NCBI GenBank assembly: GCA_028583415.1
Contig: CM053270.1
Coordinates: forward strand, 60,911,117 to 60,975,116
Origin: Protea cynaroides
Lineage: Eukaryota > Streptophyta > Magnoliopsida > Proteales > Proteaceae
Length of the DNA stretch: 64,000 bases
Direction: 5' to 3'
The notes beneath the pieces are model-generated. The model made no database searches. It saw nothing but the letters and a program-made list of their open reading frames with translations, and was not told the origin of the DNA. The translations under genes and the position numbers were made by a program. Positions 11,065 to 23,757 of this stretch are shown here, one piece after another (the first letter of the stretch is position 1; each line of letters opens with the position of its first letter).

Positions 11065-12860
11065 ACCCCTACCCACAGCCCAAAAGCCAGTCCAAAGTGA
11101 TTTAAAATTACTTAAATACCACTAGAAATTTTATATACACTTTTATTTTAATCCTTGTTTTAGGTTGAAATTTGACCTCACAAGTGAAAGGTAATAAGAG
11201 TGGTGACAAAATCTAATGTCACCAAACCAGTTGTGATATACTTAGATTTATTTTCCCTTTACACATAGAGATAACACAACAGCTGTCACTGAAGAAAAAT
11301 ATGGAATCACAAATTCAGAACCCACAAAATGAAGTCATGTACTTGAATGATTCAACGCATGTACTGCTGTTATCTGTAATGAGAGATGGAAACTGAGGAG
11401 AGAGAGAAACATAACCTTTCAATGCAGAACAAGAATTTAAACAAAGACAGGTACTGGTTAGAGGATAAGATTCATTCCATCTGACAATCAATATTAAAAG
11501 TGACCTTCCATGGTTCTGCTTTGTTGGGGGTAATACCCATGCATGTTCAATTATTCAAGTTGTAGCCTACCCATTTAATGTGTTGGATCATGTCTTAGGG
11601 CCCATCATGCAGTACCAGATAATAGAAAAGAAAAACCAATTACCCTTGGACTAGGGTTTTTGGGGACTTTTGGTTTGAAGCTATTTTGGTATGTAATAAT
11701 TGATGAAGCACAGACTGGACCCACCCAAGTGAATGTGATCTGACTTCCACCTAAACTGACCCTTGGAAGTGCCAAATGTGTTTTTGTGTTTTTTCTTCTC
11801 TCGATATATAAACTGTACGTCTTATATACGAACCATGCGGTGTCTCTTCCTATACTCCTTATTGGTTGGCATGGAAGAAGCCATAGTACACCAATTTTGT
11901 GTAGTTCACTAACCTATTTTTTAAGAAATCATAAAAATTGGCAAAAGTATTCATGTACAATCATGCATGTGCATGGTTGTATTTTCAATTATTGGACAGG
12001 ACACTAAGGTAAAGAGTAAAATCTCAAAACTCTCCCTACTCTGGTAGGGTTGATTCAGCTGACTGTGCACATGCTTGGTTCGTGTATGAAACCGGTCCCT
12101 AAATTAATATGTTCATACCAACATGAAGTAAAGAGTTTTAATTTTTCGGCATAGCTAGCTAGGTTTTAGAAACATGGGCAGGCCAGAGTTTCATTCATGT
12201 TGATTTTTCAAGACAACTGCTTGCATAGTTGATTAATTGGCGTCCTACAAGTACAGTACATGCTTCGAAGAAATTATGGGTTTGACTCTCATGTCTTCAC
12301 CTTGTGCCTTTAGACTCCCCTCTCTCTCTCTTTCTCTCTCCTTTTCTTTGATTCCATCTTATAAGAAGCAAACTCTAAAGGCTCTTGTAATCTTGATGTT
12401 CACACAGAACATGTGCATGTTAGCAACCAACCAATCATGCTCACATGGGTAGATTAGTATGTGTCTAAGTGGGGCCCTTTTGAGGGGTTAGAGTGTTCAT
12501 GAAGCCATGTGGGTCACAGGTATCCTCAACCATCCCCCTAATGTGGACCAACCCAAACCCCTCCAGCTCAACCCAATAACTCAACCAAACTAAAATGTAA
12601 ATAAGAGAGATTGAAGGTAGTAGTCAGAAGATAAAAGAGGAGAGCAGATAATGAGATGTAGTAGTGGTATAGATTGATTGGTTTGGTGGGGAGAAGATGG
12701 GAAGAGAAGGTGCATGGTTAGTATATGATTGATATCATGCTTTTTAACTCTTTTTTGTTGTTGCTGTTAAGTAAGGAGCTGTTTTGCATTGTCTGGTGGG
12801 TATGTTATCTCTGCTTCCCTTTCTACTTTCATGTAAAAAACTTGTCAATTTAGACTTTTG

Positions 12861-12863
<3 letters not shown>

Positions 12864-12892
<29 letters not shown>
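12864..12892. repeat. (GA)n microsatellite
   Basis: Uninterrupted GA dinucleotides for about 29 bases. Confidence 0.95.
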
Positions 12893-12896
<4 letters not shown>

Positions 12897-13524
12897 GTAA
12901 GTTGGTTGGCTAGCTAGCTGTTTATTTAAAGCAAAAGTAAGAAGAAGAATAAGAAGAAGAAAGCACAGAAGACACGGCGTTGATGGCGGATCAGTCATCT
13001 TCAACTCACTCAACTCTTGACTCTCTCTATCTCTCTCTCTCTCTCTCAACCAAACCTATAAAGCCAAAAAGGTCTTGTTTGGTAGTTAATGTCATTGTTT
13101 GTTTGTTTCAGTTAAGCTACTTCTGCTTCCTTCACTAAATAATTCACTATTACTAATTAGGACGTTTCCTTCCTTTTTCTTTTCAAATTAGAGCTTCCTA
13201 GATAGGAATAAATACAAATTGAATATATATATATCTGTTATATAACAAAAATTAATCCATATATATGAACCCTTTATGCGTCTCAAGCACAAGAGGTCTT
13301 TTTTTTTTGGGGGGTGGGGGTATGATCGACTTGTTGAGCAAGACGGAAGTCGGCCTTAGTAATCCGACCTATCTAAGTGGAAGGGTTGTTGCTCAACGTA
13401 TAAAGTTATTCTAAAGATTACAGACTGATCTTCCCCAAGAGTTCTTTTTAGAAGACCTTTAAACAGCCTTAATATCTAGTCTTCCCATCAGTATCATGTG
13501 ACCCTATTTAATTAAGCCTATTAA

Positions 13525-13525
13525 G

Positions 13526-13571
<46 letters not shown>
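13525..13571. repeat. (GA)n microsatellite, one interruption
   Basis: A GA dinucleotide run of about 46 bases, broken once by GG. Confidence 0.95.
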
Positions 13572-13573
<2 letters not shown>

Positions 13574-14028
13574 ACAAGCATATCTGGTTAAGGATAATTA
13601 TTTATATTAATAAAATATAAAAGGAAACATTTTATGTTCTCAAGGCAATTAATAATTTTTTTTCTCTGTCATTGAGGATAATTGGACACAATTAAGAACC
13701 CCTACCTTAAACCCTACTTCATTGCCTATTATTAAATTTTAAAACTATATTGCTAACCACATGTGTAAATGATTAGTACCTTATAAGTTAGATTCTCTCT
13801 ACGAGGCATCCTTAATTAGCTCTTCTTATTGGTTACCCCCATCAGCCTTTTGTTGATTGACAAGTGTCAATCCATATGTCCATGAAACTGGTTTTTTAAA
13901 ATTTCTTACAAATTTACCAAAAACCACCCAAGTTGCACTCCCTAAAAATTAATAAATACCCTTCCACGCGTTTCCTCTGATGTCAATGATTGTGTGATAT
14001 GAAGATTGGGAAACTCCGAAACACGTGT

Positions 14029-14094
14029 AGAAATTCTCTCCCAACAACCTATCGCTTGTCAAGAAATTCTCTCCCAACAACCTACCGTTTGTCA
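14029..14094. repeat. 33-bp tandem duplication
   Basis: Two adjacent units start AGAAATTCTCTCCCAACAAC and end TTGTCA; they differ at two positions (TATCGC versus TACCGT). Confidence 0.9.
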
Positions 14095-15349
14095 AGGGTG
14101 GGATTTCAGCCCGCCCACCTCTCCATGTATGGTAGATGGATCGACTGATCCCCAACCCTTAGATTAGCCACAGGAGCCTCCTACCACAGGAGAGGATTTT
14201 TATCCCCGAAACACTCAGCAGACAGTCCATGTCATGTTCATAGTCACTCATCTTGATGTAACTGCTTTTGGGTTGTCACCCAAACCCAAAAAAAAAAAAA
14301 GTGTTAAATCCAAAAAAATTAAATTATCAAATAATAGTAATTAATTTTTTTTTAGTATGTATTATATAATTAATATATAATATATTATGATATATGTAGT
14401 AGTTTGGTATGATTTATGGTATTTATTTATATTTAAAATAAATTGATATAGTTTAAAATCTACAAATATGTTAGAAGGTGTTTATCATTATTGTGATAAT
14501 TTATTATTATTTCTTTATTCTAGTGATATTAAACTGTTATTATTTATGATTCATTATTTAATTACATAAATGATTTGTCATAAAAAAACTCATAAATATA
14601 AATATAAATTATACCAAAGAGAATCTAAAAAAATTATTTACATAACCCAAGATTAAAGTAATGGGTATCGAAAATTGAATCAGTTCTGGCTAATTATGAT
14701 TCCAGTCCGTATCAATTATTAGACTGGTCCATACCAAAAGACACATTTGTTGGTTCGACTGGATGAATCAGGTTTGGGTCAATTCTTTTTTTCTTTTTTT
14801 TTTTATCTTGTAGATGGCCAACACGTGGTAATCATGCTACCGGATGCTTGACACATGTTACTAATGAGAAAAAAGAAAAAAAAAATAAAATAGATTACTC
14901 TAAAAAAATATGGATGAAATAGATTCACATTTTTTATGTTCAAATATTATGACTACTTCTAGTCGAATGAGCTGAGTTAATAATTGAGTTGACTCACGGG
15001 GGATCATGACACTTAACAAAGGGACCAAACCCTAATCATGGATAACATCATCACCTACATTTCCTACATAGTTGAGTTCTGGTTCTCAGGCTGTATTAGA
15101 AAAGTTTACATAACAAAAACACTAGAGTGGGTAACTTCAGCTTAATTACCTTTTAAAATGTAAGCATGATGGCAATCATAATGAACTGCTTTCAATCACA
15201 ACGAAAAAGAAAAAGAAAAAAGAACCTTAAAAAAAATTATAGTATGATTAATGTTGTTAAAATATTATGTGTTTAGGGTTTCAATGAAACTTATTCTTCA
15301 TCCATACAATTACCATATAACACAATAGAGAAGTCATTAACTATTAATC

Positions 15350-15693
15350 ATAAAGACATACCTGTTTGTGAATATATCAATTCCCATACGCTTCACGATG
15401 CTCCAAGCTTTGATTGAAATCCCTCGGTTACAGTCTTCCATAGCCTAGAGGATATCCTGATATCTTTTGCTAGTGGATGCAGAAAGAACTAATTAATTGT
15501 GGCTATGGGGACTCTAACCCAGTATTTATAAAATACCGTTGTAACCCTAGAACCCTTCCTATAATAGAATTAAGGTTACCAAACCTATTTCATACCATGT
15601 GACAAATCAAACCAAATCGATTCTATCATGTTCATTGGACTCCCACTGAATTGACTAGTTTAAGTAATTAATTAAGCTCACATAAATCTAACA
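15350..15693 (-). repeat. Probable copia LTR fragment (TGTTAGAT end)
   Basis: On the minus strand the stretch begins TGTTAGATTTATG at 15693 and holds a TATA-like TTTTATAAATAC near 15525. It aligns by eye with the minus-strand stretch that starts TGTTGGATAATATC at 30862 (shared CTTAATTAA, then ACAAATACTRGG-like text). TGTT starts and a TATA box about 165 bp in suggest LTRs of one family. The inner end and target duplication could not be set. Confidence 0.45.
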
Positions 15694-18600
15694 AATATAC
15701 CCTATGCCCATGTAACTTCATACATGAAAAATCACAAACAAAATGTAGTTGTGGATGGTAGTTGATTATGTAACTCATATTATGTCCATGGTTAGGGGTC
15801 TAATTTGGGTTACAGAAGTTAGATTAGGCCGAAAGAAGGTCTGTTGATTTTCGATGTTCTATTATCTCTAGAGCTTTTGGTGTATTGATTAAATTTCTAA
15901 TCACCTTAATCATAAAATTATCGATGCATGTTGCATCACACCATCATCTGCATTTACCCGCGAATTTGATATATTATATTACAGTATAGAAAAATAATAC
16001 ATCCACAAAATATCTCTACCTCCTCATTTGGATTTGGAGCATCCATACTGAATCCATATCACTTGAGAATTACATTGAATTACAAAGTAAAGCAATAAGA
16101 TTAAAGATAGTTTATGCTGCTTAGGTTTAAATTCCTTTTGAAACTTCAATTAATTACTTTCCAATGTTTCACCCAATTCGCTTTAATTAATTGTTTACAT
16201 TGAAATCAAAAGGTTGTTGCAGCATCATCACCATCTTGGTTACAAACCTACTAATTGTAATAATAATTCTACTTACATCGCTTAAATCTTATTCATCATA
16301 ATAATTTATGTCTAGGCATCTCTTAAAATTACTTTTTATGCTGAAAGGGTTGACTTTTTCATGCCTTTTACAACAATCCATAATGAAAATTATGGCATAG
16401 AATTCATTTTCTGAATTCTAAAATAATAAAAATGATAATTTAGGTATAGTAGCTAGCTATAGTCCCAAAGGAGTGCATATCCATGGCTGGGGGACCCATC
16501 TCTGAATTGTAGGATCCGCACCCCCAATAGATGGTTCTCAAGGATTTGGGGTGGTAATTAATTACCAGCTTAAGTGAGGATCGATTTGGAATCAACCCCA
16601 CAGGATCCCGGATTTGTTATGGAAAACTTCTAATATGAGGGATGAGACATGGTGGGGTATTATTAAGGTTGTCATGCTTGTGGAAATAGAGGTGTTGAGT
16701 TCAACTCTTCTCTACCCGAGGGTACGTTAACCATCGAAAACGTTTTCTTGGTTCTCATGAGGCCCTGTATTCCCTTTTAGTTTTTTGGGTAAAAAAGCCA
16801 CCATCTATTTGTTACTTGGCAAATTGTATATGTTTCGACTTGAAATTTTCATGTGAGTAGAGAACCTTGGGATTTAAGTATCTATGATTTTTACTTGGAC
16901 CCATAAGATCCGTGAGTTGGTAAATATTTATGCCGCTTATATAAACTTATCAACGCGGAACTTTTTAATAGGTTATACCTTATAATTTATATTTACTATG
17001 TGTATAAAAATTAAAGATATTACAAATTTTAAATTGGGATATTAGAATGCTCAAAGATTAATCACATGCACAAACAGAACGAAATATTTTTCGGAAATTG
17101 AATCAATCCATGCAAAAGCAAAACTTTTTACTTGGAAGATACTGGAACAAAGGTATGAAAGCATTTTGTCATTTAATTACATAAATTTCTCTCTCTTTTT
17201 ATTTTTTTTATTTTTTATTTTACTAATGACTGGTATTCAGACATTTGTCCTGACTAGTCTCGCGGGTTCATAGTGATCCCACAATCGTATAGATCGTGTC
17301 ATTCCGATGATGAATAAGAATCATTCCACTTACACCCAAAATAGAAAAGAAAAAACACTTAATTTGTAAGTGATCGTAAGAAACTACTAAGAGTCTAAAA
17401 ATTCCAATAATCAAATGCTTTTTCTATTATTCTTTACCCTTAGTGCAATTTTTCTATCATTTTTATTTATTTTTTTACTTTGGTAAATAGTAACTTTACC
17501 TAGAAACAAAAAAAAGGTAAAGTCAGTTACCTATCAAAAAGTGTTTTGAATATGCACCAAACATGCCAACATTTTGTGTTTGGTTACCTTCTTAATAGAT
17601 TTCAAACAAAAAGGTACCTAATTTGTAGTTGAAAGCTAGTAACATAGAATCTTATACCATCATTGGATTAAATCAAATTATTTTAATAAAAAATAATCAA
17701 TTATTTTTTTAAAAAATAATCAATTATTTTTTAAGTCATAAATTAAGATAGATAGGGGGTTAGTGTTACAAAACTTCTCCAAATTGTCAAGTTTTACTTT
17801 AGAATGATATTGATTTGGACTTTAGCAACCATGACCATAATTTTAGGTATAGGTATAGATATCGTATCGATTATATTGGTCGATTTATATTATGATTGAT
17901 ATAGATATTTAGCTGATATGGTAGCATTTGTTGAATCGATATGGAGATCAATACATGGCCGATAATGGTAGATATTGACCGACATATGGCTAATACGGGC
18001 CGATATTGGTCGACAAAGTCCCAATACAGACTTGATACCGACAAAAATCTGATTAATACTTTATCGATACCAAAAAGATATGCCACATCAACTTTATATC
18101 ACTTATAGAAACACTTAGTCGGTGACAACTTGGGTTTCATTTAGAAGTTCGTAGGGGAGATTATGAAATGTTTCTCATTGATGATCTCCTCTTTCTCTTG
18201 ATCAATTTGTCAAACAGTTACAGTCTTCCCTTCTTTTCCTCGAGGAATGATTGATTGTTGCAATGTCAAAGGTTAAGTATGACTCCGGGAGAGATCATGG
18301 GTTGGTGGAAAGATGCTAAGAATGAATCTCTCAATAGATGAATTTTCAATAATATGTTTAATTTTATCTATCAAGGTTGTCAAAATTGGGTCTCAATCCA
18401 AAATCAAAACTGAACCGGTAAGATTCGATTTGGACCGAATTGAAACCGAAGTTATTAAATTTTATTGAGCTGGGTTAATTAATAAAGTTCGGTGAAAAAT
18501 TAAAACCAAACGAGACCAACTGATGAAACCGAACTAAACTAAACCAATGGGTCCAAACTAAAACCGAAGTAACTTGATAATAGACCAAATAAGAGTCCAT

Positions 18601-20983
18601 TGAGTCTATCTTTTACTAAAATTTACGTGTAACAAACCAAAATCAAAAGCGAACCGAACCTAATGACGACCCGATAGAGCCTATTAATCTACCTTTTTAT
18701 TAAATATATGTATGACAAATCGAAACTAGACCTAAACAGAAATTTTCTTAATGTTTTGGTTTCGTGTTTGAGTGGACATAATCGAAAATTATTCGGCCTA
18801 GACCAAACTGACCCATTGACACCCCTAATCAAATTGATACTACATTTCTACTTCCATTACTTTTTCTTCTTCTTCCATTATTTCGTTTGAGGCAATCTTC
18901 AAGTACTTAGGAACACTAGTGATTTGATTCCAATCGGATTCTGAGTCAGATTGAGCTGAAATGGACATGAATCGATTTTGAAAACCCTAAGCTTGGGGGT
19001 AAAACAGGATCAGTACAAGGGTGACTCCGGTGTGAATCAAGATTGATCCCAACTGATTTTGATCAAAATCGACGATCCAAGCTGAATCCTCAAACTTCTC
19101 GAAAATCATGAGACTCTAAAATCCTTTTCATCACTGTTGGGTACAAATAGTACTGACCAATAGGAGTGCGGCACGTCGACGTATGCGAAACCCCCAAATA
19201 AGTGGGAGCAAAGATACCTTTTCACCAAAAGATCTGTCAAGGACGCCTCCCCCACCTCTAGCTTGAGTTAGGGCAAATCCAACACAAACCACTTCACCGA
19301 ACTAAAATAGATTTCAACCCTCCAAGATCAACTGTTTCATTTATTGTGCATTCATTACTTTATAGGCGTCCTAATTTAGGCATCAGAGTGAATTCTCGAC
19401 ACAAAAATCCGATTTCTCTTGCCTTTCTCCTTGCCTTTAGCAGGAATTTCGGTTGTAACATGCATCAACACATGATAAAAAAGAAAAAAGGATAATGGTT
19501 GGAAAGAGACCAACCTCTTCTTCCACTGATGAAAGAATTCAAACAAATGGTTAGGGACTTAAGACCCTTTTTCATGGTTAAGATATGAAAATCAGTCACT
19601 TTCCCACCAAGTTAGCTTGACAAATCCTAGAGAGAGAGAGAGAGAGAGAGAGAAATCATGAGCCTTATGTCTTGGTTCTTTGATGTAAAAGAACCTTCTT
19701 TAGTCGTTATCCAAACCGGTCTAACCTCCAGACCCAACAACCCAACACGTTCATCTCCCTCACATTGTGGATATAGTCTTGTCTCAAGCAAAAGATTCTT
19801 CTGTTATGGTTGCACTACCAGATCAATTGACCGTAACCACGTGGGTTATCAACCCATATTCCCTTTTTAAAAAAAAATAACATTAAAATATAATAAATCG
19901 ACGGCCCAGATCTGTCATCAGGACCGTCAATCGCTCCGTAAGCAAATAATAAAAAGAAAAATTATTATTATTACGATAAGGAGTCGTAGTAGGGAGTCAG
20001 TCTTATCCAATACGTCTCCTTAATGAGCGGCGAGTGCCATGTGACTGTCTTATGTGGGCCCCACCACTCGAGTTCCTTATCAAACGTTAAGCAGCGGATC
20101 CCGCCAATTTAGGGGGGACGTTGGTCGGACGTCAACCATTAATTCTATTTTACATTATATTTCAACACGCCATAAAATAAGGGGTCCGAAATTATGGAAA
20201 TGCCAGGTGTCATGGACCCAATATAGCCACGTGTTTTCAAATATTTGTCATTTTCTGTTTAATAAGAATAATTTATGTTATTTGATGTGAATTAATAATC
20301 TCACATTGGTTGATAAGCCATTAATAAAAAATAAGCATGGCTTCAATTCAATTTCCAATAAAGAGGGGATGTGGTTTTTCCGAAAAATGATCTTCTTCAG
20401 ATTTTTAATTTTTTCAATCGTGATTTAGTGGTTGGAGTTTATTAACGATGCAATATCTGCATTTAAGTCAAATTAAACTTTTTATACTGCAATCAGGAAT
20501 CCGTTTACTAAATGATTCGGTTCTATCTTGGATTATAGCTCTGAAAATTAAAAAAATTTGCATTTAATTTTCTAGAGAGAGAGAGAGAGAGAGAGAGAGC
20601 AGAATGCTCGGTTTTGATGGTATATGCACATCATCATCATCTATATGGGAGAACTTCTACAAAAGTAATTCTATTATTTATTTAGCGGTTGGAGTGATTT
20701 TCTCTCGAAATAATACAAGTAATTGCTTAACAGATAAATGAGTCATTTCATAATTCAATTAAGAGAATTAATGCGTTAAACTATCTATAAACCACAAGCA
20801 AAACCGTTTAATGAAAAACGATTAAAAACTGGTAAACTGAAACTTATTACTAATCAATTCTGGTTTCAATTTCGATGTCGTTTAGTTAATTGATTCGGTT
20901 TCAGATTTACCCTCTTATACATCGTATCACACTGCACAATTTAACCGATAATAAACCCTTTAACACCCTTACGTTGATATACA
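15694..20983. other. Non-coding AT-rich stretch with degenerate repeats
   Basis: Repeats include a CGATA/TCGGTAT-rich patch (17845-18080), a GGTTGTCAAA...TTGACACCCC repeat (about 18375-18837), near-identical short AT repeats at 17690-17745 and a GA run at 19631-19653. Text at 19140-19300 is GC-richer than its surroundings, but I could not identify it. No gene is recognised. Confidence 0.4.
18375..18837. repeat. Degenerate repeat with GTGTCAA-type ends
   Basis: The left end GGTTGTCAAAATTGGGTC faces the right end GACCCATTGACACCCCT in inverted orientation. The interior repeats ACCGAA and CGAACCG motifs. It resembles the unit at 10886-11064 and one-ended copies at 7482, 22174 and 32360. Confidence 0.4.
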
Positions 20984-21694
20984 TATTGAGAATAGTCTCA
21001 CATTACTAATGAGATTGAAATCTTGTGATCTTATATATGGAGACTCCCTCCATTTATTAGTTCGAACTTTTAAGATGGAAACTTGACATGGTATCAGAGC
21101 TTCAGGTTCCCTCCCATATTAACCCTAAAAAGAAGACTAAGTTACCAAAAAAGGGACACCAGATGCACAAAAGAGGGACTAGATGTCGGATCCAAATCGT
21201 CTCATCCCTGAGATTCGGGAGGCATGGCGGCGACCCCACTGGATGGTCGCCATGTGGAGGTCGAATGAATTCGACCCTTCTGTTCGAGCCGACAAGCCGA
21301 GCCGACAAGAGACTGTCGGCTCAAACGGAGGGGTCGGATTCATCCGACCTCCACATGGCGACTATACAGTGGGGTCGCCGCCACGCCTCCCGACTCTCAG
21401 GGATGAGACGATTTGAATCCCTATATGTCACTCAAAAAGAGAGACTAGTCATCTAAAAAAAAGGATGATCACCCAAAAAGAGAGATCAATCACCCAAGAA
21501 AAAGGACCAGTCACCTAAAAAGTGTCATGTATTGCCACATATATTACCACATATACACCACCTAACGGTGGGATTACATGTTAGGGGAGTATTGGGAATA
21601 GTCTCACATTGCTAATAAGATTGGAATCTTGTGATCTTATATATGGAGAGTCCTTCTGCTTACTAGTTCGAACTTTTGAGATGAAAACTTGACA
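20984..21694 (+). mobile_element. TRIM (miniature LTR retrotransposon), 711 bp
   Basis: Two 105-bp direct repeats (20984-21088 and 21590-21694) run from TATTGRGAATAGTCTC to ACTTGACA. The left copy is followed at once by TGGTATCAGAGC (21089-21100), a perfect initiator tRNA-Met primer site. The right copy is preceded by a polypurine tract AGGGGAG (21583-21589). Both flanks are ATACA (20979-20983, 21695-21699). There is no coding capacity, so enzymes must come from another element. The LTR starts TA rather than TG in both copies. The interior holds a degenerate array of CACCYAAAAAGAGRGA units and a nested hairpin element. Confidence 0.9.
21188..21420. mobile_element. Hairpin MITE nested in the TRIM, near-perfect 9-bp target duplication
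   Basis: The two halves are inverted copies of about 100 bp around a centre near 21300. The ends are GGATCCAAATCGTCTC and GAGACGATTTGAATCC. Flanks are CTAGATGTC (21179-21187) and CTATATGTC (21421-21429), a 9-mer with one mismatch, which points to Mutator-like mobilisation. Related copies lie at 41197-41430 and 60637-60860. The GC content is well above the surroundings. The open frames through it come from the palindrome and are not genes. Confidence 0.8.
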
Positions 21695-21699
21695 ATACA

Positions 21700-23600
21700 C
21701 TCCCAACCACTAATTCATAGTTGAAATACATCGCTACTCTAGAAATTGGATAGGATCCAAACCCAGTTTTCCCTCATTCAATTTGAAATTTTGAAAGGTT
21801 TTGAATTAGCAGTTACTGATTAACCCTAGTTCTTTATATTGCGTCTAACCGACTTACGACGAGTCTAGGTTGCCTAACCAAGCCGGGTCAATTTCAGCAG
21901 AGCTCGGCCGATTCTCAAACGATGTTGTTGAATCTAAAACGATTCAAATTGGAATCATTGAAAAAGATCTCGTACACGATTCGAGTTTTGTAACCTAGGG
22001 GCAGATGGTTTGATTCTTTGAGTTTATTTTCTTTATTTTTTTAATAATCATGGAATGGAAAGTGAAAAAAAGAAAATAAAGGTGGGAGACAAGGGAGAAT
22101 GGGATTTATAGTAAAAAAAAAAAAAAAGGAGAAATAATATATTAAAAAAAAAATCAAATCCGATTCATCCATTTAAGGGTGTCAAAATTAAGTCCAAATT
22201 GAAATCCGAAATCAAACCAACCTGATTCGATTCGGATAAATCGAAATCAAACCTTATTGGATAGGATTTGAGTTGTGTTCTTAGAGCCCAATGAAAAACT
22301 AAAACTAGACTAAATAAATTGATAAACCCGAATCAAATCGGACCAATAAGACCTAAATCGAACCACCCTGATAATGGACCGATAGGATAGGAATCCATTA
22401 AGCCAATATTTTATTAAATATACATGTAGAAAAATCAACATCAAAACCAAGTCAAGTGATTGTTTTTCCTTAATAACATAAGCAAATTGTGTTTCCTTAA
22501 AGACATAATAATGACCCGATAAAACCCATTAATCCTATTTTTTTTTACTACACATACATATAGTAAACTGAAATCGAACCAATAAGAATCCATTAAGCCA
22601 ATCCAATAATAAATCAATAGTAGACCGACCCGCTAACTAGCCTATAGAAAGCAGCCCACCCCATCCATCTATCCCAAAAGATTTTTGGATCCCACCAATC
22701 CAATCTGATTCCGTTCCATCATATCAGGATCAGAATCGTCGCTGGGACCAATCCCTGTTCCAATTAGTGTAACCTTGGTCCGATCTGGCCTACAAAATCC
22801 AATTTTTCAATTTGTATAAGTTTAACAAAAGTAAACCCTAACCTTGTTGTACCTTTTCTTACTGGCGTGTAACCCAAGGTTTGCAAATGTAAAGACTTTG
22901 TGGGTCCCATCTCATTAATCTCATTTTACTTATAATTAAAAGTTAAAAACATTCAATAAAGCTAAAGGGATAAACAGTAGAACGAACCAATGAAAAACGG
23001 TTGGGTGAACCGGATTTGGTTAAACGAGGGTAAATCAGTAATTAAATAAGACTGACTCGCTGAGACCACGCGTGAGATCCGTTGTTATGAATAATGATGG
23101 GGACCGCTTGGTTGTTGCATGGGAGCATAATCGTGGTCCGAAAAAGTAACTGAACGATTCGAAATCAGTAGAAAATCGGCGGGAACGAAACAGGCGGTAA
23201 AATCCCGAAATTTTTGTGTGAGATACCGTACGGATAGTCACTGGCTATATCCGGTATCCTGGAGTGGATTTGCTGACATGGATAAAGTGGACCCCATGGC
23301 TTCAGGTTCAGTTAAAGCGTTAAAGTTAGTTGAGGTGTCAGGGTTTTCACCGGCTGTCAGCACGTGAGTGGCCGACACCGTTAACACGTATAAGATCCGG
23401 CGTCGGTGGTCATTCATACACTTATACCTGGGAAACAAGAGAGAGAAACAAGAATAGAGAGAGAGAGATTCTGTTAGTGGCAGTTAGGGTTGTAGGGAAG
23501 TAGTTAAGGAGGTTAGATTAGTTTAATGGGGTTAATTAAACTTAACCATGGTAATATTGGGTTTAGTTAACGGAGTTAGGCAAATTAGGCCAACCTTTCC
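21700..23600. other. Non-coding, upstream of the pectate lyase gene
   Basis: A degenerate AAGGGTGTCAAAATT repeat end lies at about 22174, followed by CGAATC/AACC-rich text to about 22640. The last 700 bp are GC-richer with a CACGTG at about 23361 and a GA run at 23440-23468; they are likely the promoter region of the gene at 23758. Confidence 0.4.
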
Positions 23601-23608
23601 TATAAAAG
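23601..23608 (+). promoter_or_regulatory. TATA box of the pectate lyase gene
   Basis: TATAAAAG lies 157 bp before the start codon. A start of transcription about 30 bp downstream would leave a leader of about 125 bases, rich in CT then GA repeats. The match is sharp and well placed, but not tested. Confidence 0.65.
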
Positions 23609-23757
23609 GGCTGTTTCAGGGTGGTTTTTTTTAACTCCATCTGTTTCCTCTGTTTCTCTCTTCTTTTTCTCGTTTGATACATACCTCTTCAAGATCCAGA
23701 GAGAGAGCGTACAGAGGTTTAGAGTGAGAGAAAGTGGTAGAAAGTTCTGAAACGACA

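Larger units (their letters stand above)
11065..15349. other. Non-coding AT-rich stretch with microsatellites
   Basis: No exon with recognisable protein was found on either strand. The short open frames (for example 11786-12007, 12237-12452, 12744-13049) have low-complexity or unmatched text. The stretch holds GA runs at 12864-12892 and 13525-13571, a CT run at 13021-13047, a 33-bp tandem duplication at 14029-14094 and long AT tracts at 14280-14640. No plant microRNA that I know by sequence was spotted. Confidence 0.4.

Noticed and set aside
12600..13080. Promoter or microRNA gene in the GA/CT-rich patch
   Set aside because: No mature sequence of the conserved plant microRNAs I know was found and no gene follows; microsatellites explain the composition.
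21088..21456. 122-residue frame and antisense partners
   Set aside because: They cover the hairpin MITE, so both strands read alike; an inverted repeat, not a gene.
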